From assembly GCF_902859875.1 (NCBI RefSeq), contig NZ_CADIKF010000025.1, positions 1 through 64,000 of the forward strand: 64,000 bases of DNA. Direction: 5' to 3'. Below the pieces are notes generated by a model, which saw only the letters and a program-made list of their open reading frames with translations, ran no database searches and had not been told where the DNA came from. The translations under genes were made by a program, and so were the position numbers. This document shows, in pieces, positions 27,095 to 37,242 of this stretch; position 1 is the first letter of the stretch; each line of letters begins with the position of its first letter. This DNA comes from Paraburkholderia solisilvae (GTDB taxonomy: Bacteria; Pseudomonadota; Gammaproteobacteria; Burkholderiales; Burkholderiaceae).

Positions 27095-28331
27095 GCGACA
27101 GCAAACCGCGCGTATCGATCACGACCTTCGCTTGCAGACGCACCGGATCGATGCGCTTGAACGGCGTGTGATCGACGAGAATCACAACCACGTCCGCCAC
27201 CGCGACGGCGTCGTGAAGCGCCCGGAGCTCGGCCTTGCCGGCCAGCGCCGGCGGCAGCGCGCCGATGTTCGGTTCGACCACGAGCACGCGCGCCACGCCG
27301 CTTTCGGCGAGTTCACGGACAATGCCCAGCGCCGGACTTTCCCGCAGATCATCGATGTCGGCCTTGAACGACAGCCCGAGGCACGCGATCACCGGCTCCT
27401 TGAAGCGCGTGGTCGCGCGCGCGATCCGCTCGAGCACATGGCGCGGCTTGTCGTCGTTCACGATACGCGCGGTGCGGATCAGGCGCGCCGCATCGGGCGC
27501 CGAATCGACGATAAACCACGGATCGACCGCGATGCAGTGGCCGCCGACACCCGGCCCCGGCTGCAGGATATTCACGCGCGGATGACGGTTGGCGAGGCGG
27601 ATCAGCTCCCACACATTGATATCGAGCCGCTCGCAGATCAGCGACAGCTCATTCGCGAACGCGATATTCACGTCGCGAAACGCGTTCTCGGTCAGCTTGC
27701 ACATTTCCGCGGTACGCGCATCGGTCAGCACGCAGTTGCCGGTCACGAAGATCTGATACAGCGCCCGCGCCACTTCGGCGCAGCGCGGCGTCATGCCGCC
27801 GATCACGCGGTCGTTCTCCACCAGTTCGCGAATCACATGGCCCGGCAGCACGCGTTCCGGACAGTGCGCGACGCGGATATCCGATGCTTCGCCGGCCTGC
27901 TGCGGGAACGTCAGATCGGGCCGCATGTCCGCCATCCAGCGCGCCATCTGCTCGGTCGCGCCGACCGGCGAGGTCGACTCGAGCACCACGAGGTCGCCCT
28001 TCTTCAAGACCGGCGCAATCGCGCGGCTCGCCGCCTCGATGTACGCGAGATCAGGCTTGTGATCTTCGGCGAACGGCGTCGGCACGGCGATCAGAAATGC
28101 GTCGGCGGGCTCCGGCGTCGCGGTTGCGCGCAAGTATCCTTGTGACACCACCGCGTGCACCAGCATGTCGAGCTCCGGCTCGACGATATGAATCGCGCCG
28201 CGATTGATCGTGTCGACGGCGAGCGGATTCACGTCGACGCCGATCACGCGCTTGCGCCGCGCGGCAAATGCGGCGGCGGTCGGCAGGCCAATGTAGCCAA
28301 GTCCGATTACTGAAATGACTTCGAAGTCCAT
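27087..28331 (-). CDS. wecC: UDP-N-acetyl-D-mannosamine dehydrogenase (UDP-ManNAcA synthesis)
   Basis: This 414-residue nucleotide-sugar dehydrogenase starts at 28331 (MDFEVISVIGLGYIGLPTAA); a purine-rich site (GGAAGGGG) precedes it. The NAD motif GLGYIGLP, the middle-domain TENAFRDVNIAFANELS and the catalytic cysteine in GPGVGGHCIAVDPWF are present. It performs two successive NAD-dependent oxidations of UDP-ManNAc to UDP-ManNAcA. The WecC assignment over UDP-glucose dehydrogenase rests on the N-terminal motif and on the adjacent epimerase gene wecB. Confidence 0.9.
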   Translation of the reverse strand: MDFEVISVIGLGYIGLPTAAAFAARRKRVIGVDVNPLAVDTINRGAIHIVEPELDMLVHAVVSQGYLRATATPEPADAFLIAVPTPFAEDHKPDLAYIEAASRAIAPVLKKGDLVVLESTSPVGATEQMARWMADMRPDLTFPQQAGEASDIRVAHCPERVLPGHVIRELVENDRVIGGMTPRCAEVARALYQIFVTGNCVLTDARTAEMCKLTENAFRDVNIAFANELSLICERLDINVWELIRLANRHPRVNILQPGPGVGGHCIAVDPWFIVDSAPDAARLIRTARIVNDDKPRHVLERIARATTRFKEPVIACLGLSFKADIDDLRESPALGIVRELAESGVARVLVVEPNIGALPPALAGKAELRALHDAVAVADVVVILVDHTPFKRIDPVRLQAKVVIDTRGLLSHG

Positions 28332-28377
28332 ACGGTTCCCCTTCCTGGTTGATCTTCGTGAGCGGCCCTGCCGGCCG

Positions 28378-29550
28378 TCATGGGTGGATTGCCTCGCGCG
28401 CCGTGCAAAGACCGGCGTCGCTGCGCCAGACGGCCTGCAGCGCATCGACGATGCGCGCCGCCGCATGACCGTCGCCATATGGATTCGCGACGCGCGTCAT
28501 CGCCGCGCACGCGTGCGGGTCGTCGAAGAGCGCGAGCACGCCCGCGACGATCGCCGCGTCATCGGTGCCGACGAGCTTGACGACGCCCGCGTCGACCGCT
28601 TCCTGGCGCTCGGTGGTATCGCGCATCACGAGCACCGGTTTGCCGAGCGACGGCGCTTCTTCCTGCACGCCGCCCGAGTCGGTCAGAATCACGGTCGCGC
28701 GATCCATCAGCCGCACGAACGGCAGGTACTGCAGCGGCTCGATCAGATGCACGTTCGCAATGCCGCCGAGCAGCCGGTTCACCGGCTCGCGGACCGCGGG
28801 ATTCAGATGCACCGGGTAGACGATCTCGACCTCCGGCCGCGCGTGCGCAATCCGCGCGAGCGCCGCGCAGATCCGCTCGAAACCCGCGCCGAAGCTTTCG
28901 CGGCGGTGTCCGGTGACCACCAGCACGCGCCGACCGAACGCAAGACGCGGCAGATCCGCATCCGCCGCGGCCGCCATCGCCGGCTCCCGCGCGAGGCGCG
29001 CGCGCACCTCGAGCAACGCGTCGATCACGGTGTTGCCGGTCACGGCGATGCGCGCATCGTCGATGCCCTCCGCGAGCAGGTTCTGCCGCGCGCGCTGGGT
29101 CGGCGCGAAATGCAGCGCGGCCAGCGCGCCGGTCAGCTTGCGATTGGCCTCTTCCGGCCACGGCGAGAGCAGATCGCCGGTGCGCAGCCCCGCCTCGACG
29201 TGCCCGACCGGCACGCGCTGATAGAACGCCGCGAGCGACGACGCAAGCGTCGTCGTGGTGTCGCCGTGGACCAGCACGAGGTCCGGCCGGCTGTCGCGAA
29301 TCACGTCGCGCATGCCCTGCATGATCGACGCGGTGATGTCGTACAGATCCTGGCCGCGCTTCATCACGTTCAGGTCGAAGTGCGTGCGAATGTGGAACAG
29401 TTCGAGCACCTGATCGAGCATCTCGCGATGCTGCCCGGTCACGCAGACAAAGCAGTCGACGCCGTCCGTCTCATTGAGCCGCCTCACGAGCGGCGCCATC
29501 TTGATCGCTTCGGGCCGCGTGCCGAAGGCGAGCAATACTCTCTTGTTCAT
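28378..29550 (-). CDS. wecB: UDP-N-acetylglucosamine 2-epimerase (non-hydrolysing)
   Basis: This 390-residue enzyme interconverts UDP-GlcNAc and UDP-ManNAc. It begins [20 protein letters not shown], the hallmark GTRPE motif, and continues with [58 protein letters not shown] and [23 protein letters not shown] lies six bases before the ATG at 29550, which rules out the longer frame. It supplies substrate for WecC, 46 bases downstream. Confidence 0.95.
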   Translation of the reverse strand: MNKRVLLAFGTRPEAIKMAPLVRRLNETDGVDCFVCVTGQHREMLDQVLELFHIRTHFDLNVMKRGQDLYDITASIMQGMRDVIRDSRPDLVLVHGDTTTTLASSLAAFYQRVPVGHVEAGLRTGDLLSPWPEEANRKLTGALAALHFAPTQRARQNLLAEGIDDARIAVTGNTVIDALLEVRARLAREPAMAAAADADLPRLAFGRRVLVVTGHRRESFGAGFERICAALARIAHARPEVEIVYPVHLNPAVREPVNRLLGGIANVHLIEPLQYLPFVRLMDRATVILTDSGGVQEEAPSLGKPVLVMRDTTERQEAVDAGVVKLVGTDDAAIVAGVLALFDDPHACAAMTRVANPYGDGHAAARIVDALQAVWRSDAGLCTAREAIHP

Positions 29551-29618
29551 ATCCGCTCCCGTGTGCTCTTCGCTCCGTGCGCGGCGGTCCGCGCTTTTCA
29601 AGCCGTTTTGAAGTCGGT

Positions 29619-31814
29619 TCATTGCGCAACGCTCTCGTACGGCGAAAAGCCGCCGTAAGCAGTCGCGCGTTGCGGCACGTCGCTCAGCACGATGCCGCTG
29701 ACCGTGACGCCCGCGCTGCCGAGCAGGCGCATCGCATGGCGCAGTTCGGCGGCCGAATGGCGGCCGTGGCGCATCGCGAGCAAGGTCGTCCCGGCGTGTT
29801 TGCCGATCAGCATCGAATCGGTCACCGCGAGCACCGGCGGCGTGTCGATAATCACGACGTCGTATTCGCGCGAGAACTGTTCGATCGCCTGCGTGAAGCG
29901 CTCGGCCATCAGCAGCTCCGCGGGCGTCGCGGTGCTGGTGCCGCGCGACAGCACGTCGAGTCCCGGCGCCACCGCGCGTTGCACGATGCTGTGTGCGGGC
30001 GCGCCCGCGAGCAGGTCGGCGAGGCCCGGCACGCGGGCAATGCCGACATACGCATCGAGGCTGCCGCGCCGCAGATCCGCGTCGATCAGCAGCACGCGCT
30101 TGTCTGCCGCGGCCAGCACCGCGGCCAGATTCAGCGACAGAAATGACTTGCCGACGCCGGGCCGCGGCCCGGTGACCATCACGACGTTGTTGATGGCATC
30201 GCCGCCCATGCGGAATTGCAGCGCGGTGCGCAGGCTGCGAATGCCCTCGACCGCAATGTCTTGCGGCGCATTGACCGCGAGCACCGCGAGTGCGCCCCGC
30301 GCCGCGCGTTGCAGCTTCGCCTGGCGCGCGCTGTGCGAAATCGACGCATAGACCGGGACGCCCGCGACCAGCTCGATATCGCGCGCGTGCTCGAGCCCAC
30401 GCGTGAGCGAGCGCCGCACGAATGCCGCGCTCACGCCGAGCGCGAGACCGAGCAGCGCCGCCGCGCCGATCACGAGCGCCTTGCGCGGCTTGACCGGCTG
30501 CTCGGCGACGACCGCGAAATCGACGATGCGCGCGTTGCCCTGCTGTCCGGCGCGCAGCACGCGCAATTGCTGCGCGCTGTCCATCAGCTTCGTGTACAAC
30601 TCGGTGTTCACTTCGACGTCGCGCTGCAGGCCGAGCGCGACCTGTTGCATGTCCGGCAGCGCCTTCACCTGCTGCTCGAGGCTGCTCTGCTCGCGCCGCA
30701 GGCCGGCCAGTTGCGCATCGAGCGCGACCAGCGACGGATGACCGGGCGCAAAGCGCGGCGCCAGTTCGTCGCGCTGCTGCTGCAGCACAAGCATCTTTTC
30801 CTTGCCGTCGACGATCGAGCGCAATAGCAGCCGCGTCTCTTCCTCGAGATCGACGGTGCCATGCTGATTGCGAAACGCGTTATAGCGCTGCTCCGCGTGA
30901 TCGAGGTCCGCGCGCAGACGCGGCATCTGCAGGTCGAGAAAATCGAGCATCTGCTGCGCCTGGGTGGACTTCTGGTCGACATTTCGCTGCACGTAGCGTT
31001 GCGCGATCGTGTTGACGGTCTGCGCGGTGCGTTCGCTGTCCTTGCCTTCCAGCACGATCGAAATCACGCCGGACTGACGCGCCTTTTCCTTGACGTCGAG
31101 CGCGTTTTGCAGCGCCTCGGTGGTCAGCTGCCGCGACGCGCGCGCGAGCGTGAACTCGGTGCCCTCGTGCGCCACGAACGCGTCGACCACGAGGCGCACC
31201 GGGCCGGCTTGCGTTTGTCCGTTCACCGTGTCGCCGGTCTTGCCGGTCGCGACCACCGCGCCGTCCGGATCGATCAGCGTGTACGCGCCGCCTGCGCCCG
31301 CGCGCAGCGTAAAGCGCTGGTCGTACAGCGCCGGCGGCACGTCGAATTGCGCGACACGCAGCACTTCGCCGCCCCAGGCGAAGCGCCGCAGCCCCCATAG
31401 CGGCGCGCCGGGCCGGCCGGGCGTCGCGCGCCGCGCGAACCATGTGCCGATCAGCGGCACATAGCGCGGCCGTGCATCGATATCCAGATGCAGCGTGTGC
31501 ACCGCATACTCGACCACCTGACGCGAACGGATCAGCTCGATCTCGGCCTCGGTGGTCGCCTTGCCGTCGAACAGCGCGGCGAGGTCGCCGAGCTTGTCGT
31601 TGACGAGACTTGTGCTGTCGTCCACCTGCACGATCGCGTCGGCGCGATATTTCGGCGACGCGAGCAGCGCATAGCTGGCGCCGAGCACCAGCACAGCCGC
31701 GCTCACGCATGCGATCAGCGTGACGTTCTCGCGGATGACTGCCGCGACCATCGACAGATCGACTTCATCGGGCGCTGCGTGCGCGTCCGAACCGTATTGA
31801 GCTTGCGTAGACAT
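29619..31814 (-). CDS. wzc: Wzc-type tyrosine autokinase / polysaccharide co-polymerase
   Basis: This 731-residue inner-membrane protein sets polymer length and drives export with Wza. Membrane helix 1 is near 31-50, a large periplasmic domain with a long coiled-coil stretch (about 290-400) follows, helix 2 is near 446-465, and the cytoplasmic BY-kinase domain has Walker A at 549-557 (GPRPGVGKS), A' at 575-584 ([10 protein letters not shown]) and B at 653-660 (VVIIDTPP). The C-terminal tail has only two tyrosines (720 and 726), fewer than the usual cluster. It follows wzb by three bases. Confidence 0.94.
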   Translation of the reverse strand: MSTQAQYGSDAHAAPDEVDLSMVAAVIRENVTLIACVSAAVLVLGASYALLASPKYRADAIVQVDDSTSLVNDKLGDLAALFDGKATTEAEIELIRSRQVVEYAVHTLHLDIDARPRYVPLIGTWFARRATPGRPGAPLWGLRRFAWGGEVLRVAQFDVPPALYDQRFTLRAGAGGAYTLIDPDGAVVATGKTGDTVNGQTQAGPVRLVVDAFVAHEGTEFTLARASRQLTTEALQNALDVKEKARQSGVISIVLEGKDSERTAQTVNTIAQRYVQRNVDQKSTQAQQMLDFLDLQMPRLRADLDHAEQRYNAFRNQHGTVDLEEETRLLLRSIVDGKEKMLVLQQQRDELAPRFAPGHPSLVALDAQLAGLRREQSSLEQQVKALPDMQQVALGLQRDVEVNTELYTKLMDSAQQLRVLRAGQQGNARIVDFAVVAEQPVKPRKALVIGAAALLGLALGVSAAFVRRSLTRGLEHARDIELVAGVPVYASISHSARQAKLQRAARGALAVLAVNAPQDIAVEGIRSLRTALQFRMGGDAINNVVMVTGPRPGVGKSFLSLNLAAVLAAADKRVLLIDADLRRGSLDAYVGIARVPGLADLLAGAPAHSIVQRAVAPGLDVLSRGTSTATPAELLMAERFTQAIEQFSREYDVVIIDTPPVLAVTDSMLIGKHAGTTLLAMRHGRHSAAELRHAMRLLGSAGVTVSGIVLSDVPQRATAYGGFSPYESVAQ

Positions 31815-31817
31815 GAA

Positions 31818-32258
31818 TTAGCGGCACAGTTGGTCGATGGCGCTGTGCCAATCGGCGAGCCCTTGTTCGATCTGTGCGATCGCCAGCTCGAAAATAAAAG
31901 GATCGCGGCGGTACGGATCGATCACATCGAAGCCGCCGGCCTCACCAAGACGATGAACCTTGCCGTGCACATCAGGCCAGTCGCCGATCAGCGTCGCGCG
32001 TTGCTCGCGCGTCATCGTCAGAATCAGCGCGGCGTCGCGCACGTGCTGTTGCACAAGCGGCGTCGCCGTGTGCGCGCTCAGATCGAGGCCGCGTCTTGCC
32101 ATCAACTGCACGGCGCGCTCATCGGCGCCGCGGCCCGCGCTCGCACGCAGTCCGGCCGACGCGACCGCGACGCCCGGCATCCGGTTCGCGAGCAGAATCT
32201 GCGCGACCGGGCTGCGGCATACGTTCGCGGTACACACGATCAGCACGGCGCCGCTCAT
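31818..32258 (-). CDS. wzb: Low-molecular-weight protein tyrosine phosphatase (Wzb)
   Basis: This 146-residue cytoplasmic phosphatase dephosphorylates the Wzc tail. The C-x5-R P-loop is CTANVCRS near residues 9-16 and the general-acid loop is DPYRRD near 114-119; both are intact. Its start overlaps the wza stop by four bases and wzc follows after three, the standard wza-wzb-wzc order. Confidence 0.95.
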   Translation of the reverse strand: MSGAVLIVCTANVCRSPVAQILLANRMPGVAVASAGLRASAGRGADERAVQLMARRGLDLSAHTATPLVQQHVRDAALILTMTREQRATLIGDWPDVHGKVHRLGEAGGFDVIDPYRRDPFIFELAIAQIEQGLADWHSAIDQLCR

Positions 32259-33418
32259 TTGCCGACCACCGCGGCCGTCAGGCCGGTATTGATCATCGGC
32301 AGCAACTGGGTCAGCACGCGGCTAAAGCGCGCGAGCCCGGTGCTATCGACATAGACGACGTCTTTCGGCTGCAACTCGAACTGATTGGCGAGCAGCATCG
32401 CAACCGGCGAACTCGCATCGAGGTGATACACACTGGGTGTGCCGGACAGCGCGCCGCGAATCACGTACATGTGCGCCGCATCCGCGCTCGTCTGGTTCAC
32501 GCTGCCGGCTTGCGACAACGCATCGCTTAGCGTGAGCCGGCCGGTTTTCATCGGCACCGCGGTCGCCGGATGGTTGATCTCGCCCATCACGAATACGCCG
32601 TTCTCGTCGCGCGACACGATACGCAGCAAGTCGCCGTCTTTCAGCACGATCTTCGCGGGGTTCTTCTGCTGCTCGAACAGTTGCGACAGATTGACCGGAT
32701 ACGAACGGCCGTCGCGCACCAGCACCATGCGGCTCTGGTCGGCAGCGGCCGTGAAGCCGCCTGCGCGGCTGACCGCTTCGTAAAGCGTCATCGGAATGTC
32801 GTTGATCGGCTGCACGCCGGGCGCGTGCACTTCCCCGTCCACGTAGACCTGCGCGGAACGGAATGACGCCACGCGCACGGTCACCTGCGGGTTGCGAAAG
32901 ACGCTCGCGAGCCGGCGCGCGAGCAGATCGCGCGCTTCGTCGGTCTTGAGTCCCGCGACATGCACGCTGCCCGCATACGGAAACTGGATGCCACCCGAAT
33001 CGTCGACGACAAAGCCCGCGGGCGCGTCCGCGGCCCGCACCTGGGCCTGCGTCTGCGCGCCTTGTGCGGCCGCGAGCTCCGGGTGGTCCCACACGGTAAT
33101 CTGCAACACGTCGCCGGCGCCGAGCGTGTACGGGCGCGCGGTCGAAAAAAGAGCAGGCGCTATCGCATCGGCGGCGCCGGCCCGCATCTGCTCGACCAGC
33201 GCTGCGTCGATTTCATGGATCGGCACGCCGCTCGCGCTGCCGGCATCGGCGCGCGTAGCCGTGACGTCGGCCGCGCCTTGCGGCGCCGCCTTATCGCGCT
33301 GCATCCGCATGCCGGGCGCAACCGAGCACGCGCACAGCACGGACATGACCACCGCCAGCGCCAGTCCGCAACGGACCGAAGCCGTTGCGCGCGCACCTTT
33401 CGATATCCTGCACAACAT
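32255..33418 (-). CDS. wza: Outer-membrane polysaccharide export lipoprotein (Wza)
   Basis: This 387-residue lipoprotein has a signal peptide with lipobox LCAC (lipid Cys31). The poly_export domain starts at YTLGAGDVLQITVWDHPEL, followed by SLBB-like repeats (QVYVDGEVHAPGVQPIND and GVFVMGEINHPATAVPM). Family members form the octameric outer-membrane channel for polymer export. It is the first gene of the minus-strand operon; the promoter lies in the divergent space 33419-33970. The ribosome site is weak. Confidence 0.93.
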   Translation of the reverse strand: MLCRISKGARATASVRCGLALAVVMSVLCACSVAPGMRMQRDKAAPQGAADVTATRADAGSASGVPIHEIDAALVEQMRAGAADAIAPALFSTARPYTLGAGDVLQITVWDHPELAAAQGAQTQAQVRAADAPAGFVVDDSGGIQFPYAGSVHVAGLKTDEARDLLARRLASVFRNPQVTVRVASFRSAQVYVDGEVHAPGVQPINDIPMTLYEAVSRAGGFTAAADQSRMVLVRDGRSYPVNLSQLFEQQKNPAKIVLKDGDLLRIVSRDENGVFVMGEINHPATAVPMKTGRLTLSDALSQAGSVNQTSADAAHMYVIRGALSGTPSVYHLDASSPVAMLLANQFELQPKDVVYVDSTGLARFSRVLTQLLPMINTGLTAAVVGK

Positions 33419-33970
33419 GGAAATAGATTCAGCCTGCTTTCCACTGCTTGCGGGTTCGCCGGACCGGCGATCAGCCGGCCGTGAACGGACCGGACTGCGC
33501 GTAGTGGAAAAACTGAACGCCTCGCTTTAAAGAGCCGCCCATCGTAAAAGCGCGACCGCTGCGCGTTCGGCCAATTTCCGAACCGTTTTCGCCAAATGCC
33601 CATCTCTTTTTTATCGATGATGGCAATGCAACGCGCGCGCACATCAGGCGACACGCGTCGACACGTATGCAAGCGCGCTTTGCGTAACCTCCTGAAACAC
33701 TTTCGAACAATCGCGCGCGCATGCAGCCGGAACTCGCCGTGTCGCTTCGGGGTCTTTCCGTGGGTCGCGACATCGGCGCTCACACGCATTGCGTGCGGGT
33801 TGCCGCGTGTCACCCCATGTCGCCGTGTGTCGCTGCGGATGCCGTCCGATCCGCTTTCGAACCTGTAAAGGCGCAGCACAACGGCCGGATCGATTCGGCC
33901 GGTTCGTCCCTTGCGTCCCTTGCGTCACTTTCGCCGGCGACGCGCTTCGCCCCGCACCGCCTCGCACACC
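33419..33970. other. Divergent control region between wza and the OpgC-type gene
   Basis: About 550 bases without a supportable gene. It must hold the promoter of the exopolysaccharide operon and probably that of the opgC-like gene. A perfect short dyad CACGCA-T-TGCGTG lies at 33783-33795, and several short G/C dyads occur at 33640-33690. Regulator identity is not evident. Confidence 0.35.
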
Positions 33971-35071
33971 ATGCAAAAAACGTCATCCCGTCTTGTCGAA
34001 CTCGATTTTTTCCGGGGACTCGTGCTGCTCGTGATCGTCGTCGATCACATCGGCGGCAGCATCCTGTCGCGCTTCACGCTGCACGCGTACGCGCTGTGCG
34101 ACGCCGCCGAAGTGTTCGTGTTTCTCGGCGGTTTCGCGACGGCCACCGCGTACCGCTCGCTCGCCGAACGGCATACCGAAGCGATCGCGCGGCAACGCTT
34201 CCTGTGGCGCGCACTCGAGCTGTACCGCGCGTTTCTCGTGACCGCCGTATTGATGCTGATCGTCACGGCGGTGCTGAGCGCATTGAGCGTCGACGCGCCG
34301 AACCTCGCGACCACCGACCTCGACGATCTGCTCGATGCTCCCGCGCCGGTGCTCGGCGACCTGCTGTTGCTCCGGCGTCAGCCCTATCTCGCGTCGGTCC
34401 TGCCGATGTACGCGTTTTTCGCGCTGTCGGTGCCGGCCGTGCTGCCGCTTGCGCGCAGCAGGCCGTGGCAGTTGCTCGCGGGCAGTCTCGCGTTATGGGC
34501 CGTCGCGCCGTTGCTTGCCGGCGGTCTGCCGATCGTCGACGGCACGCAGTGGGACTTCAACCCGTGCGCATGGCAATTGATGTTCGTGCTCGGCGTGCTG
34601 GCGCGTTGCCAGCCGGTGTACGAGCGCACGCGTGCGCACCGTCTCGGCTGGCTCGTCACCGTACTGGCGGTCGGCGCGGTCGCGGCCGGCGCGTATTACA
34701 AGCTCTTTATCGAAACCGCGCCGCTTGCCGGCAGCCTCAAGCAGAATCTGTCGTCGCTGCGCGTGGCGAACTTTGTCGCGATCGCATGGCTCGCCGCGCA
34801 CCTGATCCGCACCGGCTGGGTCGGCAAGCTCGCGCAACGCGCGCCGTGGGTCGGTCAGGTGGGACGCAAGGGACTGCTATGCTTCGTCGCGGGCACGGTG
34901 ATTTCCCTTATCGTCGATTCGCTGTTGTACAAGGCGACCGACGGCTACCTCAACGTGCCGCTCGGCCTCGTGGCGGACGCCGTGGCGATCGGTGCGCTGA
35001 TCGCGGTGGCGAAGGCCTCGGCGCCGATTTCACGGGTCTTCGCGCCGCGGCTCGGCAATTCGTCGGGCTAA
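33971..35071 (+). CDS. OpgC-type membrane acyltransferase
   Basis: This 366-residue integral membrane protein starts MQKTSSRLVELDFFRGLVLL. The LDFFRG motif, VVDHIGG, and a ten-helix profile fit the OpgC/acyltransferase-3-like family that adds succinyl or other acyl groups to osmoregulated glucans or other surface sugars. The start is the ATG at 33971; the frame extends upstream into arginine-rich sequence. Its place at the head of the exopolysaccharide operon, divergent from wza, suggests it could decorate that polymer; a role on glucans is equally possible. Confidence 0.85.
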   Translation: MQKTSSRLVELDFFRGLVLLVIVVDHIGGSILSRFTLHAYALCDAAEVFVFLGGFATATAYRSLAERHTEAIARQRFLWRALELYRAFLVTAVLMLIVTAVLSALSVDAPNLATTDLDDLLDAPAPVLGDLLLLRRQPYLASVLPMYAFFALSVPAVLPLARSRPWQLLAGSLALWAVAPLLAGGLPIVDGTQWDFNPCAWQLMFVLGVLARCQPVYERTRAHRLGWLVTVLAVGAVAAGAYYKLFIETAPLAGSLKQNLSSLRVANFVAIAWLAAHLIRTGWVGKLAQRAPWVGQVGRKGLLCFVAGTVISLIVDSLLYKATDGYLNVPLGLVADAVAIGALIAVAKASAPISRVFAPRLGNSSG

Positions 35072-35117
35072 CGCGCGACCTTCACTACCGCTCGCGTCGT
35101 TTGCTTTTCTTTCGTCC

Positions 35118-36068
35118 ATGCGCAGACTGGTTCGGTTATCGAAGAAGTTCATCTGTTGTGCAACCGCACTGGCCGCCGCCTCAAACGCGGCCGCCGCGGT
35201 GAGCCACGACGTCATGACGCGCGCTGCGCCAGGCAGCGCGGCGGGCGCCACAAGCAACGTCAACACCGCGGGCCATGTCGCGGCGCCCGGCAGCACGGTC
35301 GACGCCCGTGTACTCCATTCGAATGCGCTGCAGCGCGACTGGGGCTACGTGGTTTATCTGCCGCCAGGGTATCGCGCCGATGGCGCGCGCTACCCGGTGC
35401 TGTATCTGCTGCACGGCAACGACGACGATGCGCGGCACTGGATCACGCAGGGCCGCCTGCAAACCACCGCCGATACATTGATCGCACGCGGCGAGATCGC
35501 GCCGGTGGTGATCGTGATGCCGCAAGGCGGCACCGACTGGTATGTCGATCGCAAGGAGAAAATCGAAACCGCGTTCTTCAGCGAACTGCTGCCATATATC
35601 GAAGCGCACTACGCGGTGTCGGCCGACCGCAAGAGCCGCGTGATCGGCGGCGTATCGATGGGCGGCTTCGGCGCGTTGCGCTACGCGATGCTCGAGCCCG
35701 ACCGCTTTTGCAGCGCGCTGCTGCTGAGCCCGGCGATCTACGCGACCGAGCCGCCGCCACAGTCGGCCGCGCGGCGCGTCGGCGTGTTCGGCGAGCGGCG
35801 CTTCGATATCGACGTCTGGCACGCGCTGAACTACCCCGCGCTCTGGCAACGCTATATGAGCCAGCCCTACCGGCTGCCGATGTTCATCGCATCAGGCGAT
35901 GACGACCTTGTCATTCAGGCGGAAGCCTCCGCGCTCTACACGCATTTGCGCGAGGCGGGCAACCCGGCCGCGTTAAGAATTATCGGCGGCGGACATAACT
36001 GGGATGTGTGGGCGGCGCTGCTGCCCGCCGCGCTTAAATATGCGCTGTCGTGCATAAAGGCGGCCTGA
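35118..36068 (+). CDS. Secreted alpha/beta-hydrolase esterase (esterase D/feruloyl-esterase-like)
   Basis: This 316-residue protein has a basic N-terminus and hydrophobic segment (KKFICCATALAAASNAAAA), suggesting export. The hydrolase core shows YPVLYLLHGNDDDARHW, the nucleophile serine in GGVSMGGFGALRYA, an acidic GDDD loop and the catalytic His in GGGHNWDVW. The family removes acyl groups from sugars or small esters. It lies 46 bases behind the OpgC-type acyltransferase, so an acylation/deacylation pair acting on surface polysaccharide is plausible. Confidence 0.85.
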   Translation: MRRLVRLSKKFICCATALAAASNAAAAVSHDVMTRAAPGSAAGATSNVNTAGHVAAPGSTVDARVLHSNALQRDWGYVVYLPPGYRADGARYPVLYLLHGNDDDARHWITQGRLQTTADTLIARGEIAPVVIVMPQGGTDWYVDRKEKIETAFFSELLPYIEAHYAVSADRKSRVIGGVSMGGFGALRYAMLEPDRFCSALLLSPAIYATEPPPQSAARRVGVFGERRFDIDVWHALNYPALWQRYMSQPYRLPMFIASGDDDLVIQAEASALYTHLREAGNPAALRIIGGGHNWDVWAALLPAALKYALSCIKAA

Positions 36069-36138
36069 CGGCACGTTTGCTGACAGGCAGCCAACCGTCA
36101 GCGGGAATCAGTAAGCGCACCGAATGGCTGGATCGCGC

Positions 36139-37242
36139 CTACCGGACGAAGTCGGTCCACAGCACCATCAGCACCGTCATCAGCGCGGGCCCGATGAAAA
36201 TGCCGAGCAGCCCGAAGGTTTCCGCGCCGCCCAGGATGCCGAACAGGACGAGCAGGAATGGCAGCCGCGTCGAGTTGCCGATCAGCACCGGCCGCACGAA
36301 GTGCTCCGCGACGAACACCAGCACGAAGCCGAACACCACGAGGCCGATCGCGGCCGCCGTGCCGCCTTCGATAAACAGCCATAAGCCCGCGCCGCAGAAC
36401 ACGACCGGCGCGCAGAACGGCAGCATCGCGGCGACCGCGGTGATGAGGCCGAGCAGCGCCGCGTGCGGCACGCCGGTCATCGCGTAGGCGACGCCAAGCA
36501 GTACGCCTTCGCCGATCCCGACCACCACCAGCCCGGACACCGTGCCGCGCACCGCCGCGGCCATCCGTTCGGCAAGCTGCGCGCTGTCTGTGCCGAACGC
36601 GCGCCGCATGCCCTTGAGCAGCGCGCCTGACAGGCTCGGTCCGGCCTGAAAGATGACGAACAGCGTGACGAGCGTAAAGCCGAACAGCATCAATGCATGG
36701 GCGGCACGCACGCCGAAGTGCCGGCCGAACGTGACGACCGCGTTGCCGTGCAGTCCCTTCATCGCCGGCGACGCCTTCAGCGGCTGTCCTAAGTTCATGT
36801 TCCACCAGTTCATGACCTGTTCGGACCCGAACGGCAGATGCGTGATGAAGTCCGGCATCGAAATGCCGTTCTGCTCGACATTGCGCAACCAGAGGGTCAC
36901 GTCGTGCGCCTCCGCGGCGGCCTGCGCGATGCCGATGCCGATCGGCAGCACGAGCACGATCGCTATCACGACCGTCAGGAGTGTCGCGATGACCGTGGTT
37001 CGCCCGTTGAGCACAGGCTGACGTTCAAGCTTGCGAAAGGCTGGCCACAGCGAGATGGCGATCACACAGGCCCATGCGACGGCAGGGATGAAATCGCGCA
37101 CGATCCATAACGCAAGCAACACCAGTGCGGTATAGAGCGCCGCCGCCGCGAAGTGCTGCATCTTGCGGCGACCCGGTAAATCGCCGCCGGGCGGCACACG
37201 CGACGGGTGCCCCGGCGGAACGGCGGGCGGGCGTGGAATCAT
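36139..37242 (-). CDS. AI-2E family transporter (YdiK/PerM-like membrane protein)
   Basis: This 367-residue inner-membrane protein has seven or eight hydrophobic helices, starting FAAAALYTALVLLALWIVRD, with the family segment AWACVIAISLWPAFRKLERQ and a C-terminal FGILGGAETFGLLGIFIGP. Family members move small hydrophilic solutes or ions by unknown routes; a role in AI-2 export is shown for only a few. The gene converges with the esterase gene (70-base gap) and is monocistronic. Confidence 0.9.
   Translation of the reverse strand: MIPRPPAVPPGHPSRVPPGGDLPGRRKMQHFAAAALYTALVLLALWIVRDFIPAVAWACVIAISLWPAFRKLERQPVLNGRTTVIATLLTVVIAIVLVLPIGIGIAQAAAEAHDVTLWLRNVEQNGISMPDFITHLPFGSEQVMNWWNMNLGQPLKASPAMKGLHGNAVVTFGRHFGVRAAHALMLFGFTLVTLFVIFQAGPSLSGALLKGMRRAFGTDSAQLAERMAAAVRGTVSGLVVVGIGEGVLLGVAYAMTGVPHAALLGLITAVAAMLPFCAPVVFCGAGLWLFIEGGTAAAIGLVVFGFVLVFVAEHFVRPVLIGNSTRLPFLLVLFGILGGAETFGLLGIFIGPALMTVLMVLWTDFVR

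Noticed and set aside
19765-33418. Cepacian (bce) gene cluster
   Set aside because: The wza-wzb-wzc and priming genes are shared by all such loci, but the cepacian-specific transferases and the GDP-sugar genes are missing, while wecB/wecC are present.
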